64,000 nt of DNA from Blastococcus sp. CT_GayMR16. GTDB lineage: Bacteria > Actinomycetota > Actinomycetes > Mycobacteriales > Geodermatophilaceae. Position numbers and translations under genes: made by a program. Under the pieces are notes generated by a model that ran no database searches, had not been told where the DNA came from, and worked only from the letters and a program-made list of their open reading frames with translations. Of this stretch, positions 56,617 to 64,000 are shown one piece after another (the stretch's first letter is position 1; each line of letters starts with the position of its first letter). The stretch lies in the NCBI RefSeq assembly GCF_004570875.1, contig NZ_SPQK01000007.1, positions 97,969 to 161,968 of the forward strand, in the 5' to 3' direction.

Positions 56617-57425
56617 AAAGCGTTGCAGTGCACCCCCGCGCGTCGGTGACAGCCGACGACGGCCGCACCCGCGACCGCGTCAGCGCGCTGCTCCTCGAGC
56701 ACGGTCCGCAGACCGCCAGTGAGCTCGCCACCCGCCTGGGCATCTCGCCGGCCGCCGTCCGCCGCCACCTCGATGCCCTCGTCGGCGCCGGCCGGCTGGA
56801 GGAGCGGCTGTCGCGCGACGCGCACCGCGGCCGTGGCCGCCCGGCCCGCCGGTTCCACCTCACCGACGCCGGGCGCTCGTCCTTCCCGCACGCCTACGAC
56901 GACCTGGCGCTGACCGCGCTGCGCTACGTGGCCGCCTCCGGTGGTCCGGACGCCGTCCGGGCCGTGGCCGAGCAGCAGCTGGCCGGACTCGAGGCCCGTG
57001 CGTCGAGCGCTGTCGAGAGCGCCGTCCGCGCTGCCGAGGGCGCCCCGGTGAACCGCGCCCAGGCGCTCGCCGTCGCCCTGACGGCCGAGGGCTACGCTGC
57101 CACGGCCTCGGCGATCTCCGGCGGCGGACAGCTCTGCCAGCACCACTGCCCGGTGGCGCACGTGGCGGCGGAGTTCCCGCAGCTGTGCGAGGCCGAGACC
57201 GCGGTGATCGGGCGGCTGGTCGGCACCCACGTGCAGCGGCTGGCCACCATCGCCCACGGCGACGGGATCTGCACCACACACATCCCCGGACCGCTGCGCC
57301 CGGGGAACAGATCGACCCCCGCACGCCCTGTACCAGGTGAGCGAGCAGCGCCCGCCAGCGCGCCCACCAGCCGCACGTCCACACGCACGATCCCCACGAA
57401 CGACCGGGAGAGGACGCCCGCATGA
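56613..57425 (+). CDS. sufR: SufR, Fe-S-sensing repressor of the suf operon
   Basis: A 270-residue regulator with an N-terminal winged helix ([21 protein letters not shown] and [10 protein letters not shown]). The C-terminal cluster-binding region has C175-Q-H-H-C179, C192 and C220 in G-I-C-T-T-H. These four Cys suit a 4Fe-4S cluster that controls DNA binding. The last 45 residues are Pro/Arg/Thr-rich. The GTG at 56613 has no ribosome site and sits in the operator, so a leaderless message is likely. Its stop overlaps the sufB ATG as ATGA. Confidence 0.92.
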   Translation: MESVAVHPRASVTADDGRTRDRVSALLLEHGPQTASELATRLGISPAAVRRHLDALVGAGRLEERLSRDAHRGRGRPARRFHLTDAGRSSFPHAYDDLALTALRYVAASGGPDAVRAVAEQQLAGLEARASSAVESAVRAAEGAPVNRAQALAVALTAEGYAATASAISGGGQLCQHHCPVAHVAAEFPQLCEAETAVIGRLVGTHVQRLATIAHGDGICTTHIPGPLRPGNRSTPARPVPGERAAPASAPTSRTSTRTIPTNDRERTPA

Positions 57426-58864
57426 CCAGCACCCAGCAGCCGGTGACCAGCACGCCGTTGACGCAGGACGAGCAGATCGACCAGCTCGGCCGCTACAAGT
57501 ACGGCTGGGCTGACGCCGACACCGCCGGGGCCTCGGCCCGTCGCGGGATCAACGAGGACGTCGTCGCGGACATCTCGCGCCGCAAGAGCGAGCCCGAGTG
57601 GATGCTCGAGCGCCGCCTCAAGGCCCTCAAGCTCTTCGGCCGCAAGCCCATGCCCGACTGGGGCTCGGACCTCTCCGGCATCGACTTCCAGAACATCAAG
57701 TACTTCGTGCGCTCCACCGAGGCCCAGGCCGCCTCGTGGGAGGACCTGCCCGACGACATCAAGAACACCTACGACCGGCTCGGCATCCCCGAGGCGGAGA
57801 AGCAGCGCCTCGTGTCCGGTGTCGCGGCGCAGTACGAGTCCGAGGTCGTCTACCACCAGATCCAGAAGGAGCTGGAGGACCAGGGCGTGATCTTCCTGGA
57901 CACCGACACGGCTCTGAAGGAGCACCCGGAGATCTTCCAGGAGTACTTCGGCTCGGTGATCCCGTCGGGCGACAACAAGTTCGCCGCGCTGAACACCGCC
58001 GTCTGGTCCGGCGGGTCGTTCATCTACGTCCCCAAGGGCGTGCACGTCGAGATCCCGCTGCAGGCCTACTTCCGGATCAACACCGAGAACATGGGCCAGT
58101 TCGAGCGGACGCTGATCATCGTCGACGAGGGCGCCTACGTGCACTACGTCGAGGGCTGCACCGCGCCGATCTACAAGAGCGACTCGCTGCACTCCGCGGT
58201 CGTCGAGATCATCGTCAAGAAGAACGCGCGCTGCCGGTACACGACCATCCAGAACTGGTCGAACAACGTCTACAACCTGGTCACCAAGCGGGCCGTGGCC
58301 CACGAGGGCGCGACCATGGAGTGGGTCGACGGCAACATCGGCTCCAAGGTGACGATGAAGTACCCCGCCGTCTGGATGACCGGCGAGTACGCCAAGGGCG
58401 AGGTCCTCTCCATCGCCTTCGCCGGCGAGGGTCAGCACCAGGACGCCGGCGCCAAGATGGTGCACGCCGCCCCCCACACCTCCTCGACGATCGTCAGCAA
58501 GTCGGTCGCCCGTGGCGGTGGCCGCACGTCCTACCGCGGTCTGGTCCAGATCGACGAGGGCGCCTACGGCTCCAAGTCGACGGTGAAGTGCGACGCGCTC
58601 CTGGTCGACACGATCAGCCGGTCGGACACCTATCCCTACGTCGACGTCCGCGAGGACGACGTGTCGATGGGTCACGAGGCGACGGTCTCCCGCGTGAGCG
58701 ACGACCAGCTCTTCTACCTGATGAGCCGCGGCATGACCGAGGACGAAGCGATGGCCATGGTCGTCCGCGGCTTCGTCGAGCCGATCGCCCGCGAGCTGCC
58801 GATGGAGTACGCCCTCGAGCTGAACCGGCTCATCGAACTGCAGATGGAAGGTGCCGTCGGCTGA
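57422..58864 (+). CDS. sufB: SufB, Fe-S cluster scaffold subunit
   Basis: The 480-residue SufB forms the SufBC2D complex that builds Fe-S clusters. It has Y-K-Y-G-W near 25, [38 protein letters not shown] and G-G-R-T-S-Y-R-G-L. There is no intein, unlike the mycobacterial orthologues. The start ATG overlaps sufR, and the stop overlaps the sufD ATG (TGATG). Confidence 0.96.
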   Translation: MTSTQQPVTSTPLTQDEQIDQLGRYKYGWADADTAGASARRGINEDVVADISRRKSEPEWMLERRLKALKLFGRKPMPDWGSDLSGIDFQNIKYFVRSTEAQAASWEDLPDDIKNTYDRLGIPEAEKQRLVSGVAAQYESEVVYHQIQKELEDQGVIFLDTDTALKEHPEIFQEYFGSVIPSGDNKFAALNTAVWSGGSFIYVPKGVHVEIPLQAYFRINTENMGQFERTLIIVDEGAYVHYVEGCTAPIYKSDSLHSAVVEIIVKKNARCRYTTIQNWSNNVYNLVTKRAVAHEGATMEWVDGNIGSKVTMKYPAVWMTGEYAKGEVLSIAFAGEGQHQDAGAKMVHAAPHTSSTIVSKSVARGGGRTSYRGLVQIDEGAYGSKSTVKCDALLVDTISRSDTYPYVDVREDDVSMGHEATVSRVSDDQLFYLMSRGMTEDEAMAMVVRGFVEPIARELPMEYALELNRLIELQMEGAVG

Positions 58865-60159
58865 TGTCGGCAGAGAACACGACCACCACCCTCGCCGGCG
58901 AGCTCTTCGCTCCCGGCGTCGGCGCCCAAGCGGGACCACCGACCACCCCGGCCGCCGGCACCGGCAGCGCCGGTCAGGCGACGCCCGGGTCCCACTCGCA
59001 CGGCGGGCCCGCGCGCACGGGCTCGCCGGCCGAGCGGCTCACCTCCACCGACCCGGACGCCTTCGGCGTCCCCACGGGCCGCGAGGAGACCTGGCGCTTC
59101 ACGCCCATGAAGCGGGTACGCGTACTGCTCGACGGGGCCCCGTCGGACGCGCACCCCTCGTGGGACGCCGACCTCCCGGACGGCGCCGAGCTGAGCCGTG
59201 TCGAGGCCGACGACCCCATGCTCAAGGGTCTGCCCGAGCCGGTCGACCGGCTCGCGGCCCTCACCCGGCAGCGCGCTGACGGCGCCACGGTCGTCCGTGT
59301 CGCAGCAGAGGCGCAGCTGGACCGCCCGGTCACCCTCGGGTTCTCCGGCGCTGCCGGTGACGATGTCGTCTGGGGCCAGCTCGTCGTCGAGGTCGGCGCC
59401 TTCGCGCAGGCCACGATCGTGCTCGACCACACCGGCCTGGCCCGCTACTCCGGTGGCGTCGCCGTCCTCGTCGGGGACGGCGCCCAGGTCACGCTCGTCT
59501 CGGTCCAGGACTGGGCGCCCGGCGCCGTCCACGGCGGTCAGTACGACACCGTCGTCGGCCGGGACGCGACGTTCAAGCAGGTCGTGGTCACCCTCGGCGG
59601 CGACCTCGTCCGGCTGGTCAGCAACGTGCAGTACTCCGGCCCCGGCGGCTCGGCCGACCTCTACGGCGTCTACTTCGCCGACGAGACCCAGCACCAGGAG
59701 CACCGCCTCTGGGTCGACCACGCGGTGCCGCACTGCCGCAGCAACGTGCTCTACAAGGGCGCCCTGCAGGGCGAGGACGCCCGCACGGTCTGGATCGGCG
59801 ACGTCCGCATCCGTCCCGCGGCGGTCGGCACCGAGACCTACGAGCTCAACCGCAACCTGGTGCTCACCGACGGCGCCCGCGCCGACTCGGTGCCCAACCT
59901 GGAGATCGAGACCGGCGAGATCGTGGGCGCCGGCCACGCCAGCGCCACCGGCCGGTTCGACGACGAGCAGCTGTTCTACCTCTGCTCCCGCGGCATCGAC
60001 GCCGAGACCGCCCGCCGCCTCGTGGTGCGCGGCTTCTTCGCCGACGTCGTCCAGCACATCGGCCTGCCCGAGCTGCAGGACCGGCTGATGGGCACCATCG
60101 AGGCACGCCTCGGCGCCCTCCCGGGCCTGGAGGAGCAGCCGGTGGAGGTGCCGGCATGA
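58864..60159 (+). CDS. sufD: SufD, Fe-S cluster assembly subunit
   Basis: A 431-residue partner of SufB and SufC. A Thr/Gly/Pro-rich, non-conserved leader (1-55) precedes E-E-T-W-R-F-T-P-M-K-R, the beta-helix with V-L-Y-K-G-A-L-Q-G and R-T-V-W-I-G-D-V-R-I, and the C-terminal S-R-G-I-D-A-E-T-A-R-R-L-V-V-R-G-F-F. The start and stop overlap its neighbours, and the order sufB-sufD-Rieske-sufC is the standard actinobacterial one. Confidence 0.95.
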   Translation: MSAENTTTTLAGELFAPGVGAQAGPPTTPAAGTGSAGQATPGSHSHGGPARTGSPAERLTSTDPDAFGVPTGREETWRFTPMKRVRVLLDGAPSDAHPSWDADLPDGAELSRVEADDPMLKGLPEPVDRLAALTRQRADGATVVRVAAEAQLDRPVTLGFSGAAGDDVVWGQLVVEVGAFAQATIVLDHTGLARYSGGVAVLVGDGAQVTLVSVQDWAPGAVHGGQYDTVVGRDATFKQVVVTLGGDLVRLVSNVQYSGPGGSADLYGVYFADETQHQEHRLWVDHAVPHCRSNVLYKGALQGEDARTVWIGDVRIRPAAVGTETYELNRNLVLTDGARADSVPNLEIETGEIVGAGHASATGRFDDEQLFYLCSRGIDAETARRLVVRGFFADVVQHIGLPELQDRLMGTIEARLGALPGLEEQPVEVPA

Positions 60160-60509
60160 GTTTCGAGCGGGTCTGCGCGCTCTCCGACATCAAGGAGCCC
60201 GGGTCACTCCGGGTCGAGCTGGACGACGTCGATATCGCCGTCGTCCGCTTCGAGGGCGACGTCTACGCGATCGAGGACCTCTGCTCGCACGCCGAGGTCC
60301 CGCTGTCCGAGGGCGACGTCGAAGAGTTCAAGGGCGCCCCGACCATCGAGTGCTGGCTGCACGGGTCGTGCTTCGACCTGCGCACCGGCGAGCCCACCAA
60401 CCTGCCGGCCACCGAGCCGGTGGCCGTCTACCCGGTCCGCGTGGAGGGGGAGGACGTGTTCGTCGACGTCTCGATCGACGACAGCCTCCCCGCCGCGGCC
60501 AGCAACTGA
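60156..60509 (+). CDS. Rieske-type ferredoxin of the suf operon
   Basis: This 117-residue small Rieske protein binds a 2Fe-2S cluster through C43-x-H45 (C-S-H) and C66-x2-H69 (C-W-L-H). The spacing fits bphF-like non-haem ferredoxins commonly found between sufD and sufC in actinobacteria. It may donate electrons during cluster assembly, which is inference. The ATG overlaps the sufD stop as ATGA. Confidence 0.93.
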   Translation: MSFERVCALSDIKEPGSLRVELDDVDIAVVRFEGDVYAIEDLCSHAEVPLSEGDVEEFKGAPTIECWLHGSCFDLRTGEPTNLPATEPVAVYPVRVEGEDVFVDVSIDDSLPAAASN

Positions 60510-60518
60510 GGAGTACGA

Positions 60519-61322
60519 GTGTCCGTCCTGGAGATCCGCGACCTGCACGTCACGGTCGGAGAAGGTGATGACGCCAAGGAGATCCTCCGCGGTGTCGACC
60601 TGACCGTCCGGTCGGGTGAGACCCACGCGATCATGGGGCCCAACGGCTCCGGCAAGTCCACCCTGGCCTACTCGATCGCCGGCCACCCGAAGTACACGAT
60701 CACCGGCGGCACGGTGACCCTCGACGGCGAGGACGTCCTCGCGATGACCGTCGACGAGCGCGCCCGGGCCGGCCTGTTCCTCGCCATGCAGTACCCGGTC
60801 GAGGTCCCCGGGGTCTCGGTGTCGAACTTCCTGCGCACCGCCGCCACCGCGGTCAAGGGCGAGGCGCCGAAGCTGCGCACCTGGGTCAAGGACGTCAAGA
60901 CCGAGATGGCCGGCCTGGAGATGGACCCGACGTTCGCCGAGCGCAATGTCAACGAGGGCTTCTCCGGCGGTGAGAAGAAGCGCCACGAGATCCTGCAGAT
61001 GCGCCTGCTCAAGCCGCGCATCGCCATCCTCGACGAGACCGACTCCGGCCTCGACGTCGACGCCCTGCGGATCGTCTCCGAGGGCGTCAACCGCACCCGG
61101 GCCGAGGGGGACGTCGGGGTTCTGCTGATCACCCACTACACGCGGATCCTGCGCTACATCAAGCCCGACTTCGTGCACGTCTTCGTGGCCGGCCGGATCG
61201 TCGAGGAGGGTGGTCCGGAGCTCGCGGACAAGCTGGAGAGCGAGGGCTACGCCGCCTACGTCAAGGACTCCAACGAGGTGGCCAGCGCCGAGAAGGCGGC
61301 CGCGGAGGTCGCATCGGCATGA
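60519..61322 (+). CDS. sufC: SufC ATPase
   Basis: The 267-residue ABC ATPase drives the SufBCD scaffold. Walker A is G-P-N-G-S-G-K-S-T, the signature is F-S-G-G-E-K-K-R, and Walker B is I-A-I-L-D-E-T-D-S-G-L-D. The H-loop is L-L-I-T-H-Y. The GTG at 60519 has GAGGAG upstream. The stop overlaps the sufS ATG as ATGA. Confidence 0.96.
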   Translation: MSVLEIRDLHVTVGEGDDAKEILRGVDLTVRSGETHAIMGPNGSGKSTLAYSIAGHPKYTITGGTVTLDGEDVLAMTVDERARAGLFLAMQYPVEVPGVSVSNFLRTAATAVKGEAPKLRTWVKDVKTEMAGLEMDPTFAERNVNEGFSGGEKKRHEILQMRLLKPRIAILDETDSGLDVDALRIVSEGVNRTRAEGDVGVLLITHYTRILRYIKPDFVHVFVAGRIVEEGGPELADKLESEGYAAYVKDSNEVASAEKAAAEVASA

Positions 61323-62626
61323 CCGTGACCGTCTCGCGTCCCGAGGGGGCGCAGCAGGCCCTGCCCCTGGACGTCGAGGCGATCCGGGCGGACTTCCCGA
61401 TCCTGTCCCGCACCGTGCGGGACGGGAAGCGGCTGGTCTACCTGGACTCCGGGGCCACCTCGCAGAAGCCCCGCCAGGTGCTCGACGCCGAGCGGTGGTT
61501 CTACGAGAACATCAACGCCGCTCCGCACCGGGGGGCCCACCAGCTCGCCGAGGAGGCGACGGGCGCCTACGAGGCCGCCCGCGCCACCATCGGCGCGTTC
61601 ATCGGTGCGCCCGAGCGGGAGATCGTCTTCACCCGGAACAGCACCGAGGCGATCAACCTCGTGGCCTACGCGCTGTCCAACGCCGTCACGGCGAAGGAGT
61701 CGGAGCTCCGGACCTACGCCGTCGGCCAGGGCGACGAGATCGTCGTCACCGAGATGGAGCACCACGCCAACCTGCTGCCCTGGCAGCAGCTGTGCGAGCG
61801 CACCGGCGCGACCCTGCGCTGGCTCGGGCTCACCGACGACGGCCGGCTGGACCTCGCCGACCTGACGACGGTGGTCAACGAGCGGACGAAGCTTGTCGCG
61901 GTCACCCAGCAGTCGAACATCCTCGGCACGATCAACCCGCTCGGCGAGATCATCGCCCGGGCGCACGAGGTCGGGGCGCTGGTCCTGGTCGACGGCGCGC
62001 AGTCGGTGCCGCACTCGCCGATCGACGTCGCCGAGCTCGGTGCGGACTTCCTCGTGTTCTCCGGCCACAAGATGCTCGGGCCGACGGGTGTCGGCGTGCT
62101 CTGGGGCCGCTACGACGTCCTCGACAAGCTGCCGCCGTTCCTGACCGGCGGCTCGATGATCGAGGTCGTGCGGATGGAGGGCAGCACGTTCGCCGCCCCG
62201 CCGCAGCGGTTCGAGGCCGGCGTCCCGATGACCGCGCAGGTGATCGGTCTGGCCGCCGCCGTCGAGTACCTGCAGGCGCTCGGCATGGACAAGGTCGAGG
62301 CGCACGAGCACGCGCTCACCGGCTACGCGCTGGACAAGCTCGCCGAGATCCCCGGCGTGACGGTCATCGGCCCGCCGGACACCGTCGCGCGCGGGGGAGC
62401 CATCTCCTTCACCGTCGACGGCATCCACCCGCACGACGTCGGCCAGGTGCTCGACGACCTCGGCATCGCCGTCCGGGTGGGCCACCACTGCGCGTGGCCG
62501 GTCGTCCGGCGCTACGGCGTGCCGGCGACGACGCGGGCCACGTTCTACGTGCACTCCGGCTACGACGACATCGACGCCCTGGCCGACGGAATTCGCGCGG
62601 CCCAGAAGTTCTTCGGACCTGTGTGA
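61319..62626 (+). CDS. sufS: SufS cysteine desulfurase
   Basis: A 435-residue PLP enzyme that takes sulfur from cysteine for cluster synthesis. Marks are Y-L-D-S-G-A-T-S-Q-K-P, P-H-R-G-A-H-Q-L, T-R-N-S-T-E-A-I-N-L, E-M-E-H-H-A-N, the PLP-Lys in F-S-G-H-K-M-L-G-P-T-G and the catalytic Cys in V-G-H-H-C-A-W-P. This is the class II (SufS/CsdA) arrangement. It uses SufU as sulfur acceptor. Confidence 0.96.
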   Translation: MTVTVSRPEGAQQALPLDVEAIRADFPILSRTVRDGKRLVYLDSGATSQKPRQVLDAERWFYENINAAPHRGAHQLAEEATGAYEAARATIGAFIGAPEREIVFTRNSTEAINLVAYALSNAVTAKESELRTYAVGQGDEIVVTEMEHHANLLPWQQLCERTGATLRWLGLTDDGRLDLADLTTVVNERTKLVAVTQQSNILGTINPLGEIIARAHEVGALVLVDGAQSVPHSPIDVAELGADFLVFSGHKMLGPTGVGVLWGRYDVLDKLPPFLTGGSMIEVVRMEGSTFAAPPQRFEAGVPMTAQVIGLAAAVEYLQALGMDKVEAHEHALTGYALDKLAEIPGVTVIGPPDTVARGGAISFTVDGIHPHDVGQVLDDLGIAVRVGHHCAWPVVRRYGVPATTRATFYVHSGYDDIDALADGIRAAQKFFGPV

Positions 62627-62639
62627 GGTCGAGCCGCTG

Positions 62640-63092
62640 ATGCAGCTGGAGAACATGTACCAGGAGATCATCCTGGACCATTACCGGAATCCGCACGGCC
62701 GCGGTCTTCGTGAGCCGTTCGAGGCCGAGGTGCACCACGTCAACCCGACCTGCGGCGACGAGGTGACCCTGCGCGTGCACCTCGAGGGCGACACGATCGC
62801 CGACGTCTCCTACGAGGGCATGGGCTGCTCGATCAGCCAGGCCTCGGTATCGGCGATGTACGACCTGATCATCGGCAAGACCGTGGAGCAGGCGCTGGAG
62901 ACCGGTGAGCACTTCAGGACGCTCATGCAGGCCAAGGGCGACCTCTCGGTCGCCGAGAAGCTCGAGGACGAACTGGAGGACGCCGTGGCGTTCGCCGGTG
63001 TGTCGAAGTACCCCGCGCGCATCAAGTGCGCGCTGATGAGCTGGATGGCCCTCAAGGACGCCAGCGCCCGAGCACTGGGAGCCCAGTCATGA
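62640..63092 (+). CDS. sufU: SufU, zinc-dependent sulfur acceptor
   Basis: This 150-residue IscU-like protein has the SufU pattern: D-H-Y-R-N-P-H-G-R-G, N-P-T-C-G-D, G-M-G-C-S-I-S-Q-A-S and R-I-K-C-A-L-M-S-W. The three Cys and one Asp bind zinc in characterised SufU. It collects sulfur from SufS. The ATG at 62640 follows the sufS stop by 13 bases; its own stop overlaps sufT as ATGA. Confidence 0.95.
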   Translation: MQLENMYQEIILDHYRNPHGRGLREPFEAEVHHVNPTCGDEVTLRVHLEGDTIADVSYEGMGCSISQASVSAMYDLIIGKTVEQALETGEHFRTLMQAKGDLSVAEKLEDELEDAVAFAGVSKYPARIKCALMSWMALKDASARALGAQS

Positions 63093-63472
63093 CCGAGAAC
63101 CCGACCGTTGCCGCCGACGAGACCCCCGCCGAGCTGCCGGCCTACAAGTCGGCACTTCTCGAGGACCTCGAGGAGGCCATGCGCGACGTCGTAGACCCCG
63201 AGCTCGGCGTCAACGTCGTCGACCTCGGCCTCGTCTACGGCATCGACGTCGACGAGTCCAACATCGCGATCCTCGACATGACGCTGACGTCGGCGGCCTG
63301 CCCGCTGACCGACGTCATCGAGGACCAGGCCCGGCAGGCGCTGACCGGCGGCCCCGGTCCCGGGCTGGTCGACGACATCCGCATCAACTGGGTCTGGATG
63401 CCGCCGTGGGGCCCGGACAAGATCACCGACGACGGCCGGGAGCAGCTGCGCGCCTTGGGCTTCCGCGTCTGA
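63089..63472 (+). CDS. sufT: SufT/MIP18-family Fe-S maturation factor
   Basis: A 127-residue DUF59 (MIP18-like) protein with M-R-D-V-V-D-P-E-L-G-V-N-V-V-D-L-G-L-V-Y and T-S-A-A-C-P-L-T-D. It helps deliver or mature Fe-S clusters. It is the last gene of the suf operon, with a dispersed repeat right after its stop. Confidence 0.94.
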   Translation: MTENPTVAADETPAELPAYKSALLEDLEEAMRDVVDPELGVNVVDLGLVYGIDVDESNIAILDMTLTSAACPLTDVIEDQARQALTGGPGPGLVDDIRINWVWMPPWGPDKITDDGREQLRALGFRV

Positions 63473-63520
63473 GTAAGGACCCCTTGCCCCCCACCACTCG
63501 CTAGCTCGCGGCGGGCCCCG
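63473..63520 (+). repeat. Dispersed stop-codon repeat, copy C
   Basis: Starts right after the sufT TGA: GTAAGGACCCCTTGCCCC, CCACCACTCGCTAGC, TCGCGGCGGGCCCC. It matches copies A (38970) and B (51581, minus). A short GC-rich inverted repeat (CCGGCTACCGG) follows. Confidence 0.75.
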
Positions 63521-63571
63521 CCGGCTACCGGCCGGTGGGCGCCGAGGTCCCCTTCGGTCCCTGACATCCGC

Positions 63572-64000
63572 TCAGCGGAGGTCGGCCAGCCGGGCGCCGA
63601 AGCCCGCGACCGGACGTCGTTCCCGCAGCGTCCCGATGGTGAGCAGGACGGCGCCAACCACGAGCGCGGTGGCCAGCGGCCAGGGGAGCGCGCGGACGGT
63701 GAACCCGAGGGCCAGCGCCAGGGCGGTGCCCGCACCGATCAGCAGGGGTGCCCGGATGCCGGTGCGTGCGCCCGCGACCAGCACGACCGCCGCCACGACC
63801 AGCACCCCCACGGCCCGGGTGCCGTCGGACGTGAACACGGCGAGGACCGCAGACGGCACGGCCGCCACCAGCAGGCCCGGCCCCCAGGCAGGCCAGGACG
63901 CGCCGCGCCCCAGGTGCGGGCCCGCGCCGACCAGCAGCCCGGCCGCCGCGGGCAGCGAGTACCACTCGACGGCGGCGAGATCCGCCGCCGCGGCCCCGAC
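63572..64000 (-). CDS. Polytopic membrane protein, C-terminal part
   Basis: The right edge cuts this gene; 142 codons of its 3' end are present. The visible part has E-W-Y-S-L-P-A-A-A-G-L-L-V-G, W-P-A-W-G-P-G-L-L-V-A-A-V-P-S and four to five strongly hydrophobic helices. It ends L-R-E-R-R-P-V-A-G-F-G-A-R-L-A-D-L-R. This matches the end of large actinobacterial membrane proteins with an E-x-Y-x-L-P motif, whose role is unknown to me. It is convergent with the suf operon. Confidence 0.7.
   Translation of the reverse strand, partial: VGAAAADLAAVEWYSLPAAAGLLVGAGPHLGRGASWPAWGPGLLVAAVPSAVLAVFTSDGTRAVGVLVVAAVVLVAGARTGIRAPLLIGAGTALALALGFTVRALPWPLATALVVGAVLLTIGTLRERRPVAGFGARLADLR

Overview
The window comes from a high-GC actinobacterium. 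Evidence: GC is about 70% in the rows counted, GTG starts and 1-4 base gene overlaps are frequent, and the lineage markers whiA, rbpA, opcA and a SufR-led suf operon are present. Gene order and small intergenic repeats suggest Geodermatophilaceae (Geodermatophilus, Blastococcus or Modestobacter type), but that family placement is inference. It is chromosomal, with one insertion sequence and no tRNA, rRNA or CRISPR array that I could see.

Bases 1-1073 hold the tail of a MmcQ/YjbR-like gene and a membrane-anchored secreted protein of unknown function. Bases 1345-18828 are a large Ter/tellurite-type stress region. It starts with a yybP-ykoY manganese riboswitch ahead of a TerC-family membrane protein, then terZ, two terD genes, a DUF475 membrane protein and a TerA-like gene on the plus strand. 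A minus-strand operon (12706 to 6786) encodes a CitE-like enzyme, a phosphoribosyltransferase with a TRSP domain, a second phosphoribosyltransferase with a PELOTA-like tail, a HAD phosphatase and a TerD-vWA protein. Next come a lipoprotein, a membrane HNH nuclease with an Excalibur domain, another terD, and an operon of telA, an XpaC-like gene, a TerD-like gene and a TerA-like gene.

Bases 18884-33798 are mixed: an S9 peptidase, an AlkZ-like winged-helix protein, an intact IS481 element with a six-base target duplication, a SixA-like phosphatase, DUF4177, DUF899, an MBL hydrolase, an amidase, uvrA, two alpha/beta hydrolases and a lower-GC membrane protein of unknown function.

Bases 33956-44887 are a conserved core: uvrC-rapZ-yvcK-whiA, then gap-pgk-tpiA, an orphan solute-binding lipoprotein, secG and rbpA. 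Bases 45283-53851 (minus strand) are the pentose-phosphate operon tkt-tal-pgi-zwf-opcA-pgl. Bases 54197-56494 carry haem O and haem A synthase genes. Bases 56613-63472 are the sufR-B-D-Rieske-C-S-U-T operon for Fe-S cluster assembly. The right edge cuts a polytopic membrane protein.

The most unusual material is the manganese switch with its ribosome-site hairpin, the density of Ter-family paralogues around a compact nucleotide-metabolite-type operon, the IS481 element whose transposase takes its stop codon from the target site, and a dispersed repeat sitting directly after three stop codons.
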